64,000 nucleotides of DNA. Origin: an uncultured Lachnospiraceae bacterium (GTDB lineage Bacteria; Bacillota; Clostridia; Lachnospirales; Lachnospiraceae). Where the stretch lies: contig CAJURQ010000013.1 of NCBI GenBank assembly GCA_910588955.1, forward strand, positions 14,022-78,021, in the 5' to 3' direction. Every line of letters begins with the position of its first letter. The first letter of the stretch is position 1. Under the pieces are notes generated by a model that did not search any database, was not told where the DNA came from, and was given only the letters and a program-made list of their open reading frames with translations. Below, in pieces: positions 1 to 8,103 of the stretch. The translations under genes and the position numbers were made by a program.

Positions 1-47
1 AAGCGGAATCAGATATCATGTAAGGTAGAAAGAAGGAGGGTATAGCT

Positions 48-1049
48 ATGTCTTATATTGATCTGATGAAAGAGAAAGCCAGAAGCGATAAAAAGACGAT
101 TGTTCTGCCGGAGACCAACGACAAGAGGACTTTGATCGCGGCGGCAAATATCCTGAAGGAAGGGATCGCCGACATCATTATGGTGGGGAATGAGGAGAAG
201 ATCATGGACGGTGCGGGCTGGCTGGAAGTGGAGCTGGACGGCGTGCAGATCATCGATCCCGAGAAAACGGAAAAGCTTGACGAGTATGCGGAACTTTTGT
301 ATGAGATTAGAAAAAACAAGGGAATGACGCCGGAGAAGGCGAGGGATACGCTGCTTAAGGACTATCTGACCTTCGGTGTGGTGATGGTAAAGGCGAACGA
401 CGCGGACGGTATGGTGGCGGGCGCTTGTCACGCCACGGCGGACACCCTGCGCCCCGCGCTGCAGATTTTAAAGACCGCCCCCGGCGTAAAGCTCGTATCG
501 GGCTTTTTCATTCTCGATGTACCGGACTGTGAGTTCGGGGAGAACGGTACTTTTCTCTTTGCGGACTGCGGTCTGAATCAGGATCCCACGGCGGAGGAGC
601 TGGCGGCGATTGCGGACACTTCCGCTAAGAGTTTTAAGAGCCTTGTGGGAGCGAAGCCGATTATCGCCATGTTATCCCACTCTACCAAGGGCAGCGCCAA
701 GCATCTGCTGGTGGACAAGATGGTGGAGGCGACGCGGATCGCCCATGAACAGTATCCGCACCTTACCATTGACGGAGAGCTGCAGTCCGACGCGGCACTC
801 GTGCCGCAGGTGGCGAAATCCAAAGCGCCCGGCAGCGAGGTGGCAGGCAAGGCAAACGTGCTGATCTTCCCCAATCTGGATTGCGGCAATATCGGCTATA
901 AACTCGTGCAGCGTCTCGGCAAGGCGGAGGCATACGGTCCCATGCTGCAGGGTATTGCCAAACCCGTAAACGACCTCTCCCGCGGTTGCTCGTGGCAGGA
1001 TATCGTAGGGGTTGTCGCTTTAACTGCCGTTCAAGCTCAGTTAGCATAA
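48..1049 (+). CDS. pta: Phosphate acetyltransferase
   Basis: Interconverts acetyl-CoA plus phosphate and acetyl phosphate plus CoA, the first step of acetate fermentation with ATP gain. The 333-residue length matches single-domain Pta of Firmicutes. The N-terminus has the family pattern with IVLPETNDKRT near residue 20, and the C-terminus carries the conserved GCSWQDIVGVVALTA block. The ATG follows an AAGGAGGG SD, so the start is secure. The ackA gene lies downstream but is separated by a 288-bp inverted-repeat element instead of the usual short gap. Identity is based on family motifs and the partner gene. Confidence 0.97.
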   Translation: MSYIDLMKEKARSDKKTIVLPETNDKRTLIAAANILKEGIADIIMVGNEEKIMDGAGWLEVELDGVQIIDPEKTEKLDEYAELLYEIRKNKGMTPEKARDTLLKDYLTFGVVMVKANDADGMVAGACHATADTLRPALQILKTAPGVKLVSGFFILDVPDCEFGENGTFLFADCGLNQDPTAEELAAIADTSAKSFKSLVGAKPIIAMLSHSTKGSAKHLLVDKMVEATRIAHEQYPHLTIDGELQSDAALVPQVAKSKAPGSEVAGKANVLIFPNLDCGNIGYKLVQRLGKAEAYGPMLQGIAKPVNDLSRGCSWQDIVGVVALTAVQAQLA

Positions 1050-1057
1050 AAGATTGA

Positions 1058-1345
1058 GGTGTCAAAAGATGCTTCTATAAATCTGCTTTGGCATATTGCG
1101 CAAAATACTCGTGCAGTTGTCATGCGCAGGAGAATCGGATTTTCTTAACATTCCGTTCAGTACACAGCGATTTGCGGGCATGGATGCCCGTAAAAGCCCG
1201 AGTCGAGCCTGGATGGCGAGTAGAGGGCGGTTGCGTTCGTTTTTCGTTATCTTATCGGAATATTTTAGAAAATCCATTCGACGGAGCCGACACAAGAGAG
1301 TTTTTTGTGCAATATGCCCGTTTTTTTAGAGCATCTTTTGACACC
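1058..1345. mobile_element. MITE-like 288-bp imperfect inverted repeat between pta and ackA
   Basis: The ends are a perfect 16-bp inverted repeat: GGTGTCAAAAGATGCT at 1058-1073 and its complement at 1330-1345. The pairing continues inward. GGCATATTGCGCAA on the left matches TTGTGCAATATGCC on the right, and the CGGAAT...AGAAAATCC blocks pair as well, giving arms of about 110 nt around a loop of about 70 nt. The loop holds a small CGGGCAT/ATGCCCG hairpin. There is no credible gene inside. This is the form of a non-autonomous miniature transposable element, or of a large structured RNA in the pta-ackA transcript. No target-site duplication is obvious. Confidence 0.7.
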
Positions 1346-1375
1346 CTAACCCATAAAAAGAAAGAAGGTAAAATC

Positions 1376-2572
1376 ATGAACATACTTGTTATCAACTGCG
1401 GCAGCTCCTCCTTAAAATTCCAGCTCATCGACGCGGAGACGGAGAAGCAGATCGCGAAAGGTCTCTGCGAGCGTATCGGCATCGACGGCAGCCAGCTTGT
1501 CTATCAGCCTGCGGGCGGGGAAAAGGAAGAGACGGTTACGCCCATGCCCGATCACACTAAAGCGATCGAGCTTGTCTTAAACGCGCTGATGAATGAGAAG
1601 ACGGGCGTGGTGAAATCTCTGGATGAGATCGGCGCGGTGGGACACCGCATCGTTCACGGCGGAGAAAAGTTTGCGTCCTCCACGATCATCACCGACGAGG
1701 TGATCGAGGCGATCACGGCGTGCAACGATCTGGCGCCGTTACACAATCCGGCGAATCTGATCGGCATTGACGCCTGTAAAAAACTGATGCCGGGTACGCC
1801 TATGGTGGGCGTGTTCGACACGGCATTCCACCAGACTATGCCACAGCATGCGTATCTTTATGGGCTGCCTTACGAATACTATGAGAAATACAAGGTGAGG
1901 AGATACGGCTTCCACGGCACGAGCCATTCTTTTGTGTCAAAACGGGCGGCGGAGCTTCTCGGTAAAAACTATGAGGATATGAAGATCATCGTCTGCCATC
2001 TGGGCAACGGTGCGAGCATTTCCGCCGTGGAGAACGGGCATTGTGTGGACACCTCCATGGGTCTGACGCCCCTGGAAGGACTGATCATGGGCACACGATC
2101 TGGCGATATCGATCCGGCGATCATCGAGTTTATTGCCCACAAGGAGAATAAGTCCATCGACGAGGTGATGACGATACTGAATAAGAAGTCCGGCGTTTTG
2201 GGACTTTCCGATAATCTGTCCTCGGATTTCAGGGACTTGGAGAAGTCCTATGTGGCGGGGGAGGAGCGAGGGCTTCGCACGATTATCGCTTATTCCTACC
2301 GGGTGGCGAAGTATATCGGCGCATACACCGCGGCGATGAACGGCGTGGACGCGATCTGCTTTACAGCCGGTGTGGGTGAGAACAACCCGTTAGTGCGGAA
2401 ACATGTCTGCCAGTATCTCGGGTATCTGGGCATTGCTCTCGATCAGGAGAAAAACAAGGTGCGCGGGGAGGATGCGGAGATCAGTACGCCGGATTCCAAG
2501 GTGAAAGTGTTGGTGGTTCCCACGAACGAGGAACTGGCGATCGCGAGGGAGACGTTTGCGCTGGTAAAATAA
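1376..2572 (+). CDS. ackA: Acetate kinase
   Basis: Transfers phosphate from acetyl phosphate to ADP, completing acetate formation. From the ATG at 1376, preceded by GAAGG, the protein is 398 residues, the usual AckA length. It opens with NILVINCGSSSLKFQL, the first acetate-kinase signature. It contains GHRIVHGGEKF, YGFHGTSHSFVS with the catalytic histidine, GTRSGDIDP and FTAGVGEN. The frame stays open upstream to 1088, but that stretch belongs to the inverted-repeat element and is not protein. A terminator-like hairpin follows. Confidence 0.97.
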   Translation: MNILVINCGSSSLKFQLIDAETEKQIAKGLCERIGIDGSQLVYQPAGGEKEETVTPMPDHTKAIELVLNALMNEKTGVVKSLDEIGAVGHRIVHGGEKFASSTIITDEVIEAITACNDLAPLHNPANLIGIDACKKLMPGTPMVGVFDTAFHQTMPQHAYLYGLPYEYYEKYKVRRYGFHGTSHSFVSKRAAELLGKNYEDMKIIVCHLGNGASISAVENGHCVDTSMGLTPLEGLIMGTRSGDIDPAIIEFIAHKENKSIDEVMTILNKKSGVLGLSDNLSSDFRDLEKSYVAGEERGLRTIIAYSYRVAKYIGAYTAAMNGVDAICFTAGVGENNPLVRKHVCQYLGYLGIALDQEKNKVRGEDAEISTPDSKVKVLVVPTNEELAIARETFALVK

Positions 2573-2588
2573 AATTTAGAGAATGCCG

Positions 2589-2622
2589 ATAGCCGTCGCT
2601 GGTGGTCAGTGGCGGCTGTCTT
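2589..2622 (+). terminator. Probable terminator after ackA
   Basis: AGCCGTCGCTG and CAGTGGCGGCT can pair, with G-U pairs, around a short loop and are followed by GTCTTTCTGT. The T tract is weak, so efficiency is uncertain. Confidence 0.5.
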
Positions 2623-2752
2623 TCTGTGCGGAGGCTTTGTCACCCTGCAAATGCATCTTACCCGCTAAAATATACCGCTTACCGTTCCTTCCCTTGTCGG
2701 AAAAGTTTCCATGCGTTACCATCTGCCCATAAGAGTAAGGAGGCAGACGGAA

Positions 2753-4420
2753 ATGAATATTCTGGTGATAAACGGAAGCCCGAAAGGGGAGAAAAGCAAC
2801 TCGTATCAGTTGACAAAGGCATTTTTAAGAGGGATAAAGGGGGAGGCAGCGGATGCTGAAATCCGGGAGCGCGTGGTATGCCGGATGGATATCAAGCCCT
2901 GTCGCGGCTGTTTTTCGTGCTGGAACCGCACGCCCGGCAAGTGCTGTATCGAGGACGACATGGCGCAGGTCATTCAGGACCTGCTCTGGGCAGATCTCAC
3001 GATCTGGAGTTTCCCGCTGTATTATTTTACGGTGCCAGGGGCGTTAAAAAATCTGATAGACAGACAGCTCCCCATGAATCTTCCTTTCATGGAGGAACAG
3101 GAGGGGCAGATCGGTAACGGCGGTCATCCTTCCAGGTACGATTGTAGCGGGAAGAGGACGGTGGTGATTTCCACCTGCGGGTTTTATACTGCGGAGGGAA
3201 ATTATGACGGTGTGCGCAGTTTGTTCGATCACCACTGTGGACCGGGGAATTATACGACGATTTTCTGCGGGCAGGGGGAACTGTTTCGGGTGCCTGAGGT
3301 GTCGGCGATTACCGGCGAATATCTCTCCTGCGTGGAGCAGGCGGGACGGGAGTACATGAGCGGCGGGATTTCCGGGGAGAGCATGGATCGGCTCGCACAG
3401 CTTTTGCTGCCGCGGGAAACCTTTGAGGCGTGTGCGGACGCAAGCTGGGGAATTGCCAGAGAGAACGCCGGGGCGGGAAATAAGGAAGACGGGACAGGAG
3501 ACGGGAGCGGCGCGCAGACACCGTCGGACACGCTGACCTTTACAAGACAGATGGCGGCGTTGTACCGGAAGGACAGTTGGAATGGAAAAGATATCGTGCT
3601 GGAGATGGATTACACGGACGAGGGGGAATGTTATCAGATTCTTTTGGGAAAGGACGGCAGTCATGTCTACACGGACGGCTCCCTTACGGCGGACACCAGA
3701 ATCGAGACGCCGGTTACCATATGGCGCTCCATCGCGGCGGGGGAGATTCGCGGGGACGAGGCAATGATGCGGGGGCTTTATCACGTGAAGGGTGACTTTA
3801 ACCTGATGTTACGATGGGACGATTACTTTGGCGGTTCCCGTCCGCAGGCTAAGCCGGTGAAAGAAACTTCGGAACAGAAGAATGAGGATATGAACATCAC
3901 GCTGATTCCGTGGATCGTCCTGTGGGTGGCGGCTTCTGTCAGTAAACAGCCGGGGTGCCTGCTCACCCTTGCCGTCTGTGCGCTTGTGCCGCTTGTCTAT
4001 TACCGGCATAAGAAAACCTTGTATGATGTGTTGAGCGGCGCACTGGTGACGGGAATTTCCGTCGTTATGCTGGCGGGGGCAGACGAGAAAATAATGCTGC
4101 CCGTCTCCTATTTGGCGTTCGGCGTGATGTGGCTGGCGTCGTGCTTAGGCGGGCTGATACCCCTTACGGCGCATTATTCCAAAAACGGCTACGGTGGGGA
4201 CGACGCCCTGAAAAATTTGCTTTTTGTCAAGACAAACCGCATTTTGACCATGCTCTGGGGCATCCTTTATCTGCTCACGGCAGTGATCAGCTGGTTTCTG
4301 ATGCGGTCGCCCGTCAGCCGTCTGGCAGGGCTGATTAACTCCGTATTACCTGCTTTGATGGGGATTTTTACGGCATGGTTCCAGAAGTGGTATCCGGCGA
4401 GGGTGGCGAGAGGAAAATAA
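2753..4420 (+). CDS. Flavodoxin-like reductase / SCP2-like / membrane domain fusion
   Basis: The start is ATG 2753 after AAGGAGG, giving 555 residues. Residues 1-230 look like an NADPH-dependent FMN reductase/flavodoxin fold: NILVINGSPKGEKSNSY forms the phosphate-binding loop, then a CRGCFSCW...GKC cysteine cluster typical of iron-sulfur-flavoprotein relatives. Residues about 265-375 resemble an SCP2 sterol-carrier domain (IVLEMDYTDEGECYQILLG, then GDEAMMRGLYHVKGDFNLMLRW). The last 165 residues are hydrophobic, with about five membrane helices. It probably moves electrons at the membrane; the substrate is unknown. The next gene begins 3 nt later, so co-transcription with the LytTR gene is likely. 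Confidence 0.75.
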   Translation: MNILVINGSPKGEKSNSYQLTKAFLRGIKGEAADAEIRERVVCRMDIKPCRGCFSCWNRTPGKCCIEDDMAQVIQDLLWADLTIWSFPLYYFTVPGALKNLIDRQLPMNLPFMEEQEGQIGNGGHPSRYDCSGKRTVVISTCGFYTAEGNYDGVRSLFDHHCGPGNYTTIFCGQGELFRVPEVSAITGEYLSCVEQAGREYMSGGISGESMDRLAQLLLPRETFEACADASWGIARENAGAGNKEDGTGDGSGAQTPSDTLTFTRQMAALYRKDSWNGKDIVLEMDYTDEGECYQILLGKDGSHVYTDGSLTADTRIETPVTIWRSIAAGEIRGDEAMMRGLYHVKGDFNLMLRWDDYFGGSRPQAKPVKETSEQKNEDMNITLIPWIVLWVAASVSKQPGCLLTLAVCALVPLVYYRHKKTLYDVLSGALVTGISVVMLAGADEKIMLPVSYLAFGVMWLASCLGGLIPLTAHYSKNGYGGDDALKNLLFVKTNRILTMLWGILYLLTAVISWFLMRSPVSRLAGLINSVLPALMGIFTAWFQKWYPARVARGK

Positions 4421-4423
4421 TTT

Positions 4424-4861
4424 ATGAAGATAACAATACAGGACATTGCGCCAGGGGAAGAGGAAGAGATCATCATAAGGTGCAGGGATCTGGACGAGGC
4501 GCTTCTTCGGACGATTCATGAGTTAAAGACAAGGCGCGGAAAATTTACGGTCACGGACAACGATAAGATCAGGCAGATCGACGCGGGGGAGATCTATTAC
4601 TTCGAGGCGGTGGACAACAAAGTCTTTCTCTATCTGGAAAAGGATGTGTTTGAGGTCAGATACAAGCTGTACGAGATCGAGACGGAGTACGCCGACACCG
4701 ACTTTTTCCGGGCATCCAAATCGGTCATTATCAATCTGGCGAAGGTGAAACAGTTTGCGCCGGATTTCGGCGGACGGTTTGAGGCACAGATGATGAACGG
4801 GGAGCGGCTTATGATTTCCAGACAGTATGTGCCGTCAGTGAAAAAGAGACTCGGCATGTGA
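4424..4861 (+). CDS. Stand-alone LytTR DNA-binding regulator
   Basis: The protein has 145 residues. From about residue 35 to the end it is a LytTR domain: KIRQIDAGEIYYFEAVDNKV, then FFRASKSVIINLAKV and RLMISRQYVPSVKKRL. There is no receiver domain, so it is not phosphorylation-controlled in the usual way. It is followed by a DUF3021 membrane protein. LytTR plus small membrane protein pairs of this sort act as regulator and membrane-bound antagonist in streptococci (LytTR regulatory systems), and that role is inferred here. Probable targets are its own operon and the fusion gene upstream. Confidence 0.85.
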   Translation: MKITIQDIAPGEEEEIIIRCRDLDEALLRTIHELKTRRGKFTVTDNDKIRQIDAGEIYYFEAVDNKVFLYLEKDVFEVRYKLYEIETEYADTDFFRASKSVIINLAKVKQFAPDFGGRFEAQMMNGERLMISRQYVPSVKKRLGM

Positions 4862-4973
4862 GTGTCTGAGAGAGAAGTATCAGGCGTCTGCACGGCGCGA
4901 AAGAGTGGGTTTTATGCTGGGACGGTGAACGAGAAAAACAGGCGCGGAAAGCGGCGCGGGAACGAGGTTTTAT

Positions 4974-5477
4974 ATGAGAGAAAGTGTAAAAAAACGGATG
5001 GTGGAGTTGCTGCTGACATTCTGTATGGTGACGACGGGCAGCGTCTTTGTCTGTGCGGTCTATAACAAAATATTTTGGTCCGGCGATACGTTTCTGGACG
5101 GGGATATCCTCTGGCAGCTTCTGGCGCTTGCCTTTGTGTGCAGTCTGGGCAATTTTATTCATCCCTATCGCGAGATCAGCCGCAGGCGGGCGGCGATAGA
5201 CAAAGGGCTGCATTATGTGTATATCAATGTGGTTGTGCTGGGCAGCGGGTATCTGTTCGGATGGATGGATATAGAGAATCTCTCCATGCTGGCGGTTATG
5301 GCTGTGGGAATACTGGTTGTTTTTGTGACGGTCTCCTTTGTGATTTGGAGACTGCATGCAAGAGAGACAGAGAACCTGAACCGGAAGCTTCGGGAGTACC
5401 AGCAGACGGGGGAGAACAGGCACGGTCTGTCCGGCTCGTGGGCGGACGACAGCCATGATTGGGGAACAGAGCAATAA
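4974..5477 (+). CDS. DUF3021 membrane protein, likely partner of the LytTR regulator
   Basis: The protein has 167 residues, with four hydrophobic segments at about 10-30, 45-63, 80-98 and 105-125. A charged cytoplasmic tail begins with WRLHARETENLNRKL. Layout and neighbourhood match DUF3021 proteins encoded beside stand-alone LytTR regulators. The inferred job is to hold the regulator inactive at the membrane until a signal arrives. No enzymatic motif is visible. The first ATG (4974) was chosen because the hydrophobic N-terminus follows at once. Confidence 0.75.
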   Translation: MRESVKKRMVELLLTFCMVTTGSVFVCAVYNKIFWSGDTFLDGDILWQLLALAFVCSLGNFIHPYREISRRRAAIDKGLHYVYINVVVLGSGYLFGWMDIENLSMLAVMAVGILVVFVTVSFVIWRLHARETENLNRKLREYQQTGENRHGLSGSWADDSHDWGTEQ

Positions 5478-5542
5478 GTGGGCGTTATCACGGCAACATT
5501 TGTAAAGAAGTAATCCTGTCTTTGCTTTACAGTCATAAGTAG

Positions 5543-5561
5543 TGGAACGTGCTCGGGCACG
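5543..5561. repeat. GC-rich partial palindrome TGGAACGTGCTCGGGCACG, copy 1
   Basis: A near match, TGGAACGTGCGCGCGGGCACG, lies at 43258-43278 just upstream of prs on the other strand. The core CGTGC...GCACG is an inverted repeat. Both copies sit within about 35 nt of a start codon. Function unknown. Confidence 0.4.
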
Positions 5562-5593
5562 ACGGCTAAATTATGGGGTGGAGGAGACAGGGA

Positions 5594-6967
5594 ATGAGAA
5601 GAGGCGGACAGATCAAAAAGTTTGTTGTGATACTGACGTGCGCAAGTATGGTCTTTGCGGCTGCGGGCTGCGGTGCGGGCGGCAATACGCAGGGAGACAG
5701 TACAAAGAATACGCAGACAGAGGAAGCGGCTGCGACGGAAACAACAGAAGCGGAGAGCACAGCAGCGGATCAGGAAGCGGCTGAACAGGGTATGGAGCCG
5801 GAACAGGCAGCGTTACAGGACCCGCAGGCGTGGGAATGGGATGCGGAGGATGAGGAGACACTGCGGTATGCGTTCGCGAAAGAGTTCGGCGGCAGGGCGG
5901 GCGTCTGCGTGCCGATGGCGGCACTCTCGGACGCGGCGCGGATGGAGATCGTAAAAGGGCAGTTTAACAGCGTCACCATGGAAAATGAAATGAAGCCGGA
6001 CACATTTTTGGGAAATAAGCCAAACATCGGGGAGGACGGGTTTCCGGTTCTTTCCTTTACGGTTCCCGATATGATGCTGAAGGAAATCAAGGCGTACAAC
6101 GACACTGCCGGCAATGACGGGAGAAAAATCATGGTCAGAGGGCATGTGCTCGTATGGCATTCCCAGACGCCGGAGTGGTTCTTCCACGAGGAGTACAACG
6201 TGGACAAGCCTTATGTGGATCAGGAGACGATGCTGGCGCGCATGGAAAGCTACATCAAGCAGGTGATGGAGCACTACGAGGGAGCGGACAGCGAGTATCA
6301 GGGCATGATCTATGCGTGGGACGTGGTGAATGAGGCGGTGAACGACACCGACGGCGGCATGAGAACGGATTCTTCATGGTTCCGGGTTTTTAACAGTTCT
6401 GACTTTGTGGAGCAGGCGTTTGTGTACGCCAATCGGTATGCTCCGGCGCACATCAAACTTTTCTATAACGACTACAACGATACCAACCCGAAAAAGGCGG
6501 ACGGCATCTGCAGGCTGATTGAACAGATCAAGGCAAATCCGGAGGCGCGGATCGACGGCATGGGTATGCAGGGGCATTACGATATGGATTTCTCCGATGT
6601 CCTGTTTAAGCAGGCGGCAAAAAAGTATGCGGCGGTTGTGGACGAGATACAGATCACGGAGCTTGATCTGAAAGCCAGCAGGGGATTTGACGGCGAAAAT
6701 ACGGAGGAGGAATACCAGAAGCAGGCGGAGGTTTATAAATCCCTGTATGACGCAGTGAAGAGTCTGAAACAGGAGGACGTGCCGATCACGGCGATCGTGT
6801 TCTGGGGAACCGACGATCGGCACTCATGGCTGCAGAGCGCAAACGCCGCAGGCGGATCGGCGGACGGCACGAGAGTACAGTGTCCGCTGCTCTTTGACAA
6901 AGACTATGAGAAAAAGCCCGCGTTTTGGGCGTTTGTGGACGATTCCAAGCTGGAGGCGGCGGAGTAG
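5594..6967 (+). CDS. GH10 endo-beta-1,4-xylanase, lipoprotein
   Basis: Hydrolyses the xylan backbone at the cell surface. The ATG at 5594 has a well-spaced GGAGGA, giving 457 residues. The N-terminus is a lipoprotein signal (basic RRGGQIKK, hydrophobic core, lipobox FAAAGC near residue 25), followed by an acidic low-complexity linker to about residue 75. The GH10 domain fills the rest. Landmarks are TMENEMKPD, GHVLVWHSQTPEW, WDVVNEAVND with acid/base Glu247, and ITELDLKA with nucleophile Glu356. There is no carbohydrate-binding module. It suggests plant-fibre use in a gut-type niche. Confidence 0.95.
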   Translation: MRRGGQIKKFVVILTCASMVFAAAGCGAGGNTQGDSTKNTQTEEAAATETTEAESTAADQEAAEQGMEPEQAALQDPQAWEWDAEDEETLRYAFAKEFGGRAGVCVPMAALSDAARMEIVKGQFNSVTMENEMKPDTFLGNKPNIGEDGFPVLSFTVPDMMLKEIKAYNDTAGNDGRKIMVRGHVLVWHSQTPEWFFHEEYNVDKPYVDQETMLARMESYIKQVMEHYEGADSEYQGMIYAWDVVNEAVNDTDGGMRTDSSWFRVFNSSDFVEQAFVYANRYAPAHIKLFYNDYNDTNPKKADGICRLIEQIKANPEARIDGMGMQGHYDMDFSDVLFKQAAKKYAAVVDEIQITELDLKASRGFDGENTEEEYQKQAEVYKSLYDAVKSLKQEDVPITAIVFWGTDDRHSWLQSANAAGGSADGTRVQCPLLFDKDYEKKPAFWAFVDDSKLEAAE

Positions 6968-7043
6968 AGGAAACAATAAAGGCAGGGGAAGCGGTTTTGC
7001 GGGATGAATTTGGGACGTATCCGAAGGCGAAAACATTCGGGCG

Positions 7044-7859
7044 CTAACTCTGCGCCCCTGCTGGTATTTTCTTATCGGTATGTAAAATGTGGTTTACAAG
7101 CCACTCTGTCAGAAACTCCATGAGGTCTTCCAGCGTCTCCTGCTGGTTCTCGTCAATGTGCTCTAAATCCATCTCTTCCAGTCTCGACACAAAAGCTTCG
7201 TGCGCACGCTTCTGAGACTCCAGCCCTTCATATTGGATGCTCTCCATGTAAAGCTCTTCGTCCTGAAAATGGAATTTCGTGTAATCCCTCAGTTCTTCGA
7301 GAAGATGGACGATCTCGTCGTATTTATCGAAGGCATAATCATCCGTCATAACGCGGTACACGTCCCCGATAATGCGGAACAGTTCCCGGTGTTCTTTGTC
7401 GATCAGCGGAATATTGGTCAGATAGGTATCGTTAAACTGCGGTGCGATCCGCTCCAGCGAGGACTTTAACTTGCCGATCATCAGATCCGAGCTGATAATG
7501 TGGCGGTACAGCCATGTCACAAGGTAGCGGAGCAGATCGTCCAGCACTTCCTGCTGCGCGTTGTCCGAGGAAAAGGAGTTTGTGATGCCGTTGATCTTGT
7601 CGCAGAAGAAGAGATGCTGTTTCTTCTGCAGTGCCAGCTCCGGGTGGCGTATGCTTTCCATGTAAGCCTCCTCGTGCCGAAAATGTTCCTCCGCATACTG
7701 GTCAAGACGCTCTACCATTTCCATGATACGGTCGTACTTGTCATTTAAAATTTGGTTATCTAATAATTCCTGCGTCTCGTTTATGATGCGGAACAGTTCC
7801 CTGTGCTCGTTGTCGATCTCTTCCACACCGATCAGGCAGTCGTCTGTGAAATGATACAT
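7044..7859 (-). CDS. Tandem bacteriohemerythrin
   Basis: The protein has 271 residues and two hemerythrin domains of about 130 residues each. Each begins IDNEH/IDKEHRELFRII and has HFRHEE or HFQDEE followed by the helix-4 histidine pattern (LYRHI...D and LVNHILHTD). Such proteins bind a di-iron centre and O2, serving oxygen sensing or scavenging in anaerobes. Domain 2 has HFQDEE where domain 1 has HFRHEE, so one ligand differs between the domains. The gene lies head-to-head with the chemotaxis receptor gene. Confidence 0.92.
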   Translation of the reverse strand: MYHFTDDCLIGVEEIDNEHRELFRIINETQELLDNQILNDKYDRIMEMVERLDQYAEEHFRHEEAYMESIRHPELALQKKQHLFFCDKINGITNSFSSDNAQQEVLDDLLRYLVTWLYRHIISSDLMIGKLKSSLERIAPQFNDTYLTNIPLIDKEHRELFRIIGDVYRVMTDDYAFDKYDEIVHLLEELRDYTKFHFQDEELYMESIQYEGLESQKRAHEAFVSRLEEMDLEHIDENQQETLEDLMEFLTEWLVNHILHTDKKIPAGAQS

Positions 7860-8029
7860 AACTGGAATCCTCCCTAAATGATATATTTGACGTTTATAAA
7901 GCGTCGAAATCCGCAGGCTGGTTTCCCTGCGTTCTTTAATTAGTATAGCACAAATATGGACGCCGGGAAAATATTTTGGCGGGAATTATTTTAGTGATGC
8001 CAGTACCGTGCGTATTTGTGCATCAACGC

Positions 8030-8058
8030 TTGAAAGATTGTCGGGAAAGGAGTATAAT
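8030..8058 (+). promoter_or_regulatory. Sigma-A promoter of the chemoreceptor gene
   Basis: TTGAAA at 8030-8035 and TATAAT at 8053-8058 are separated by 17 bp. Transcription would begin near 8065, so any start codon upstream of that cannot be used. This supports the TTG start at 8104. Confidence 0.8.
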
Positions 8059-8103
8059 AATATTGTTTTTAAGAATAGTCTTACGGGGAAGGATGTGTGG
8101 GAA

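Noticed and set aside
1088..1375. N-terminal extension of acetate kinase
   Set aside because: It runs through the inverted-repeat element; the family start and SD are at 1376.
8008..8103. GTG start for the chemoreceptor
   Set aside because: It lies upstream of the consensus promoter and has no SD.
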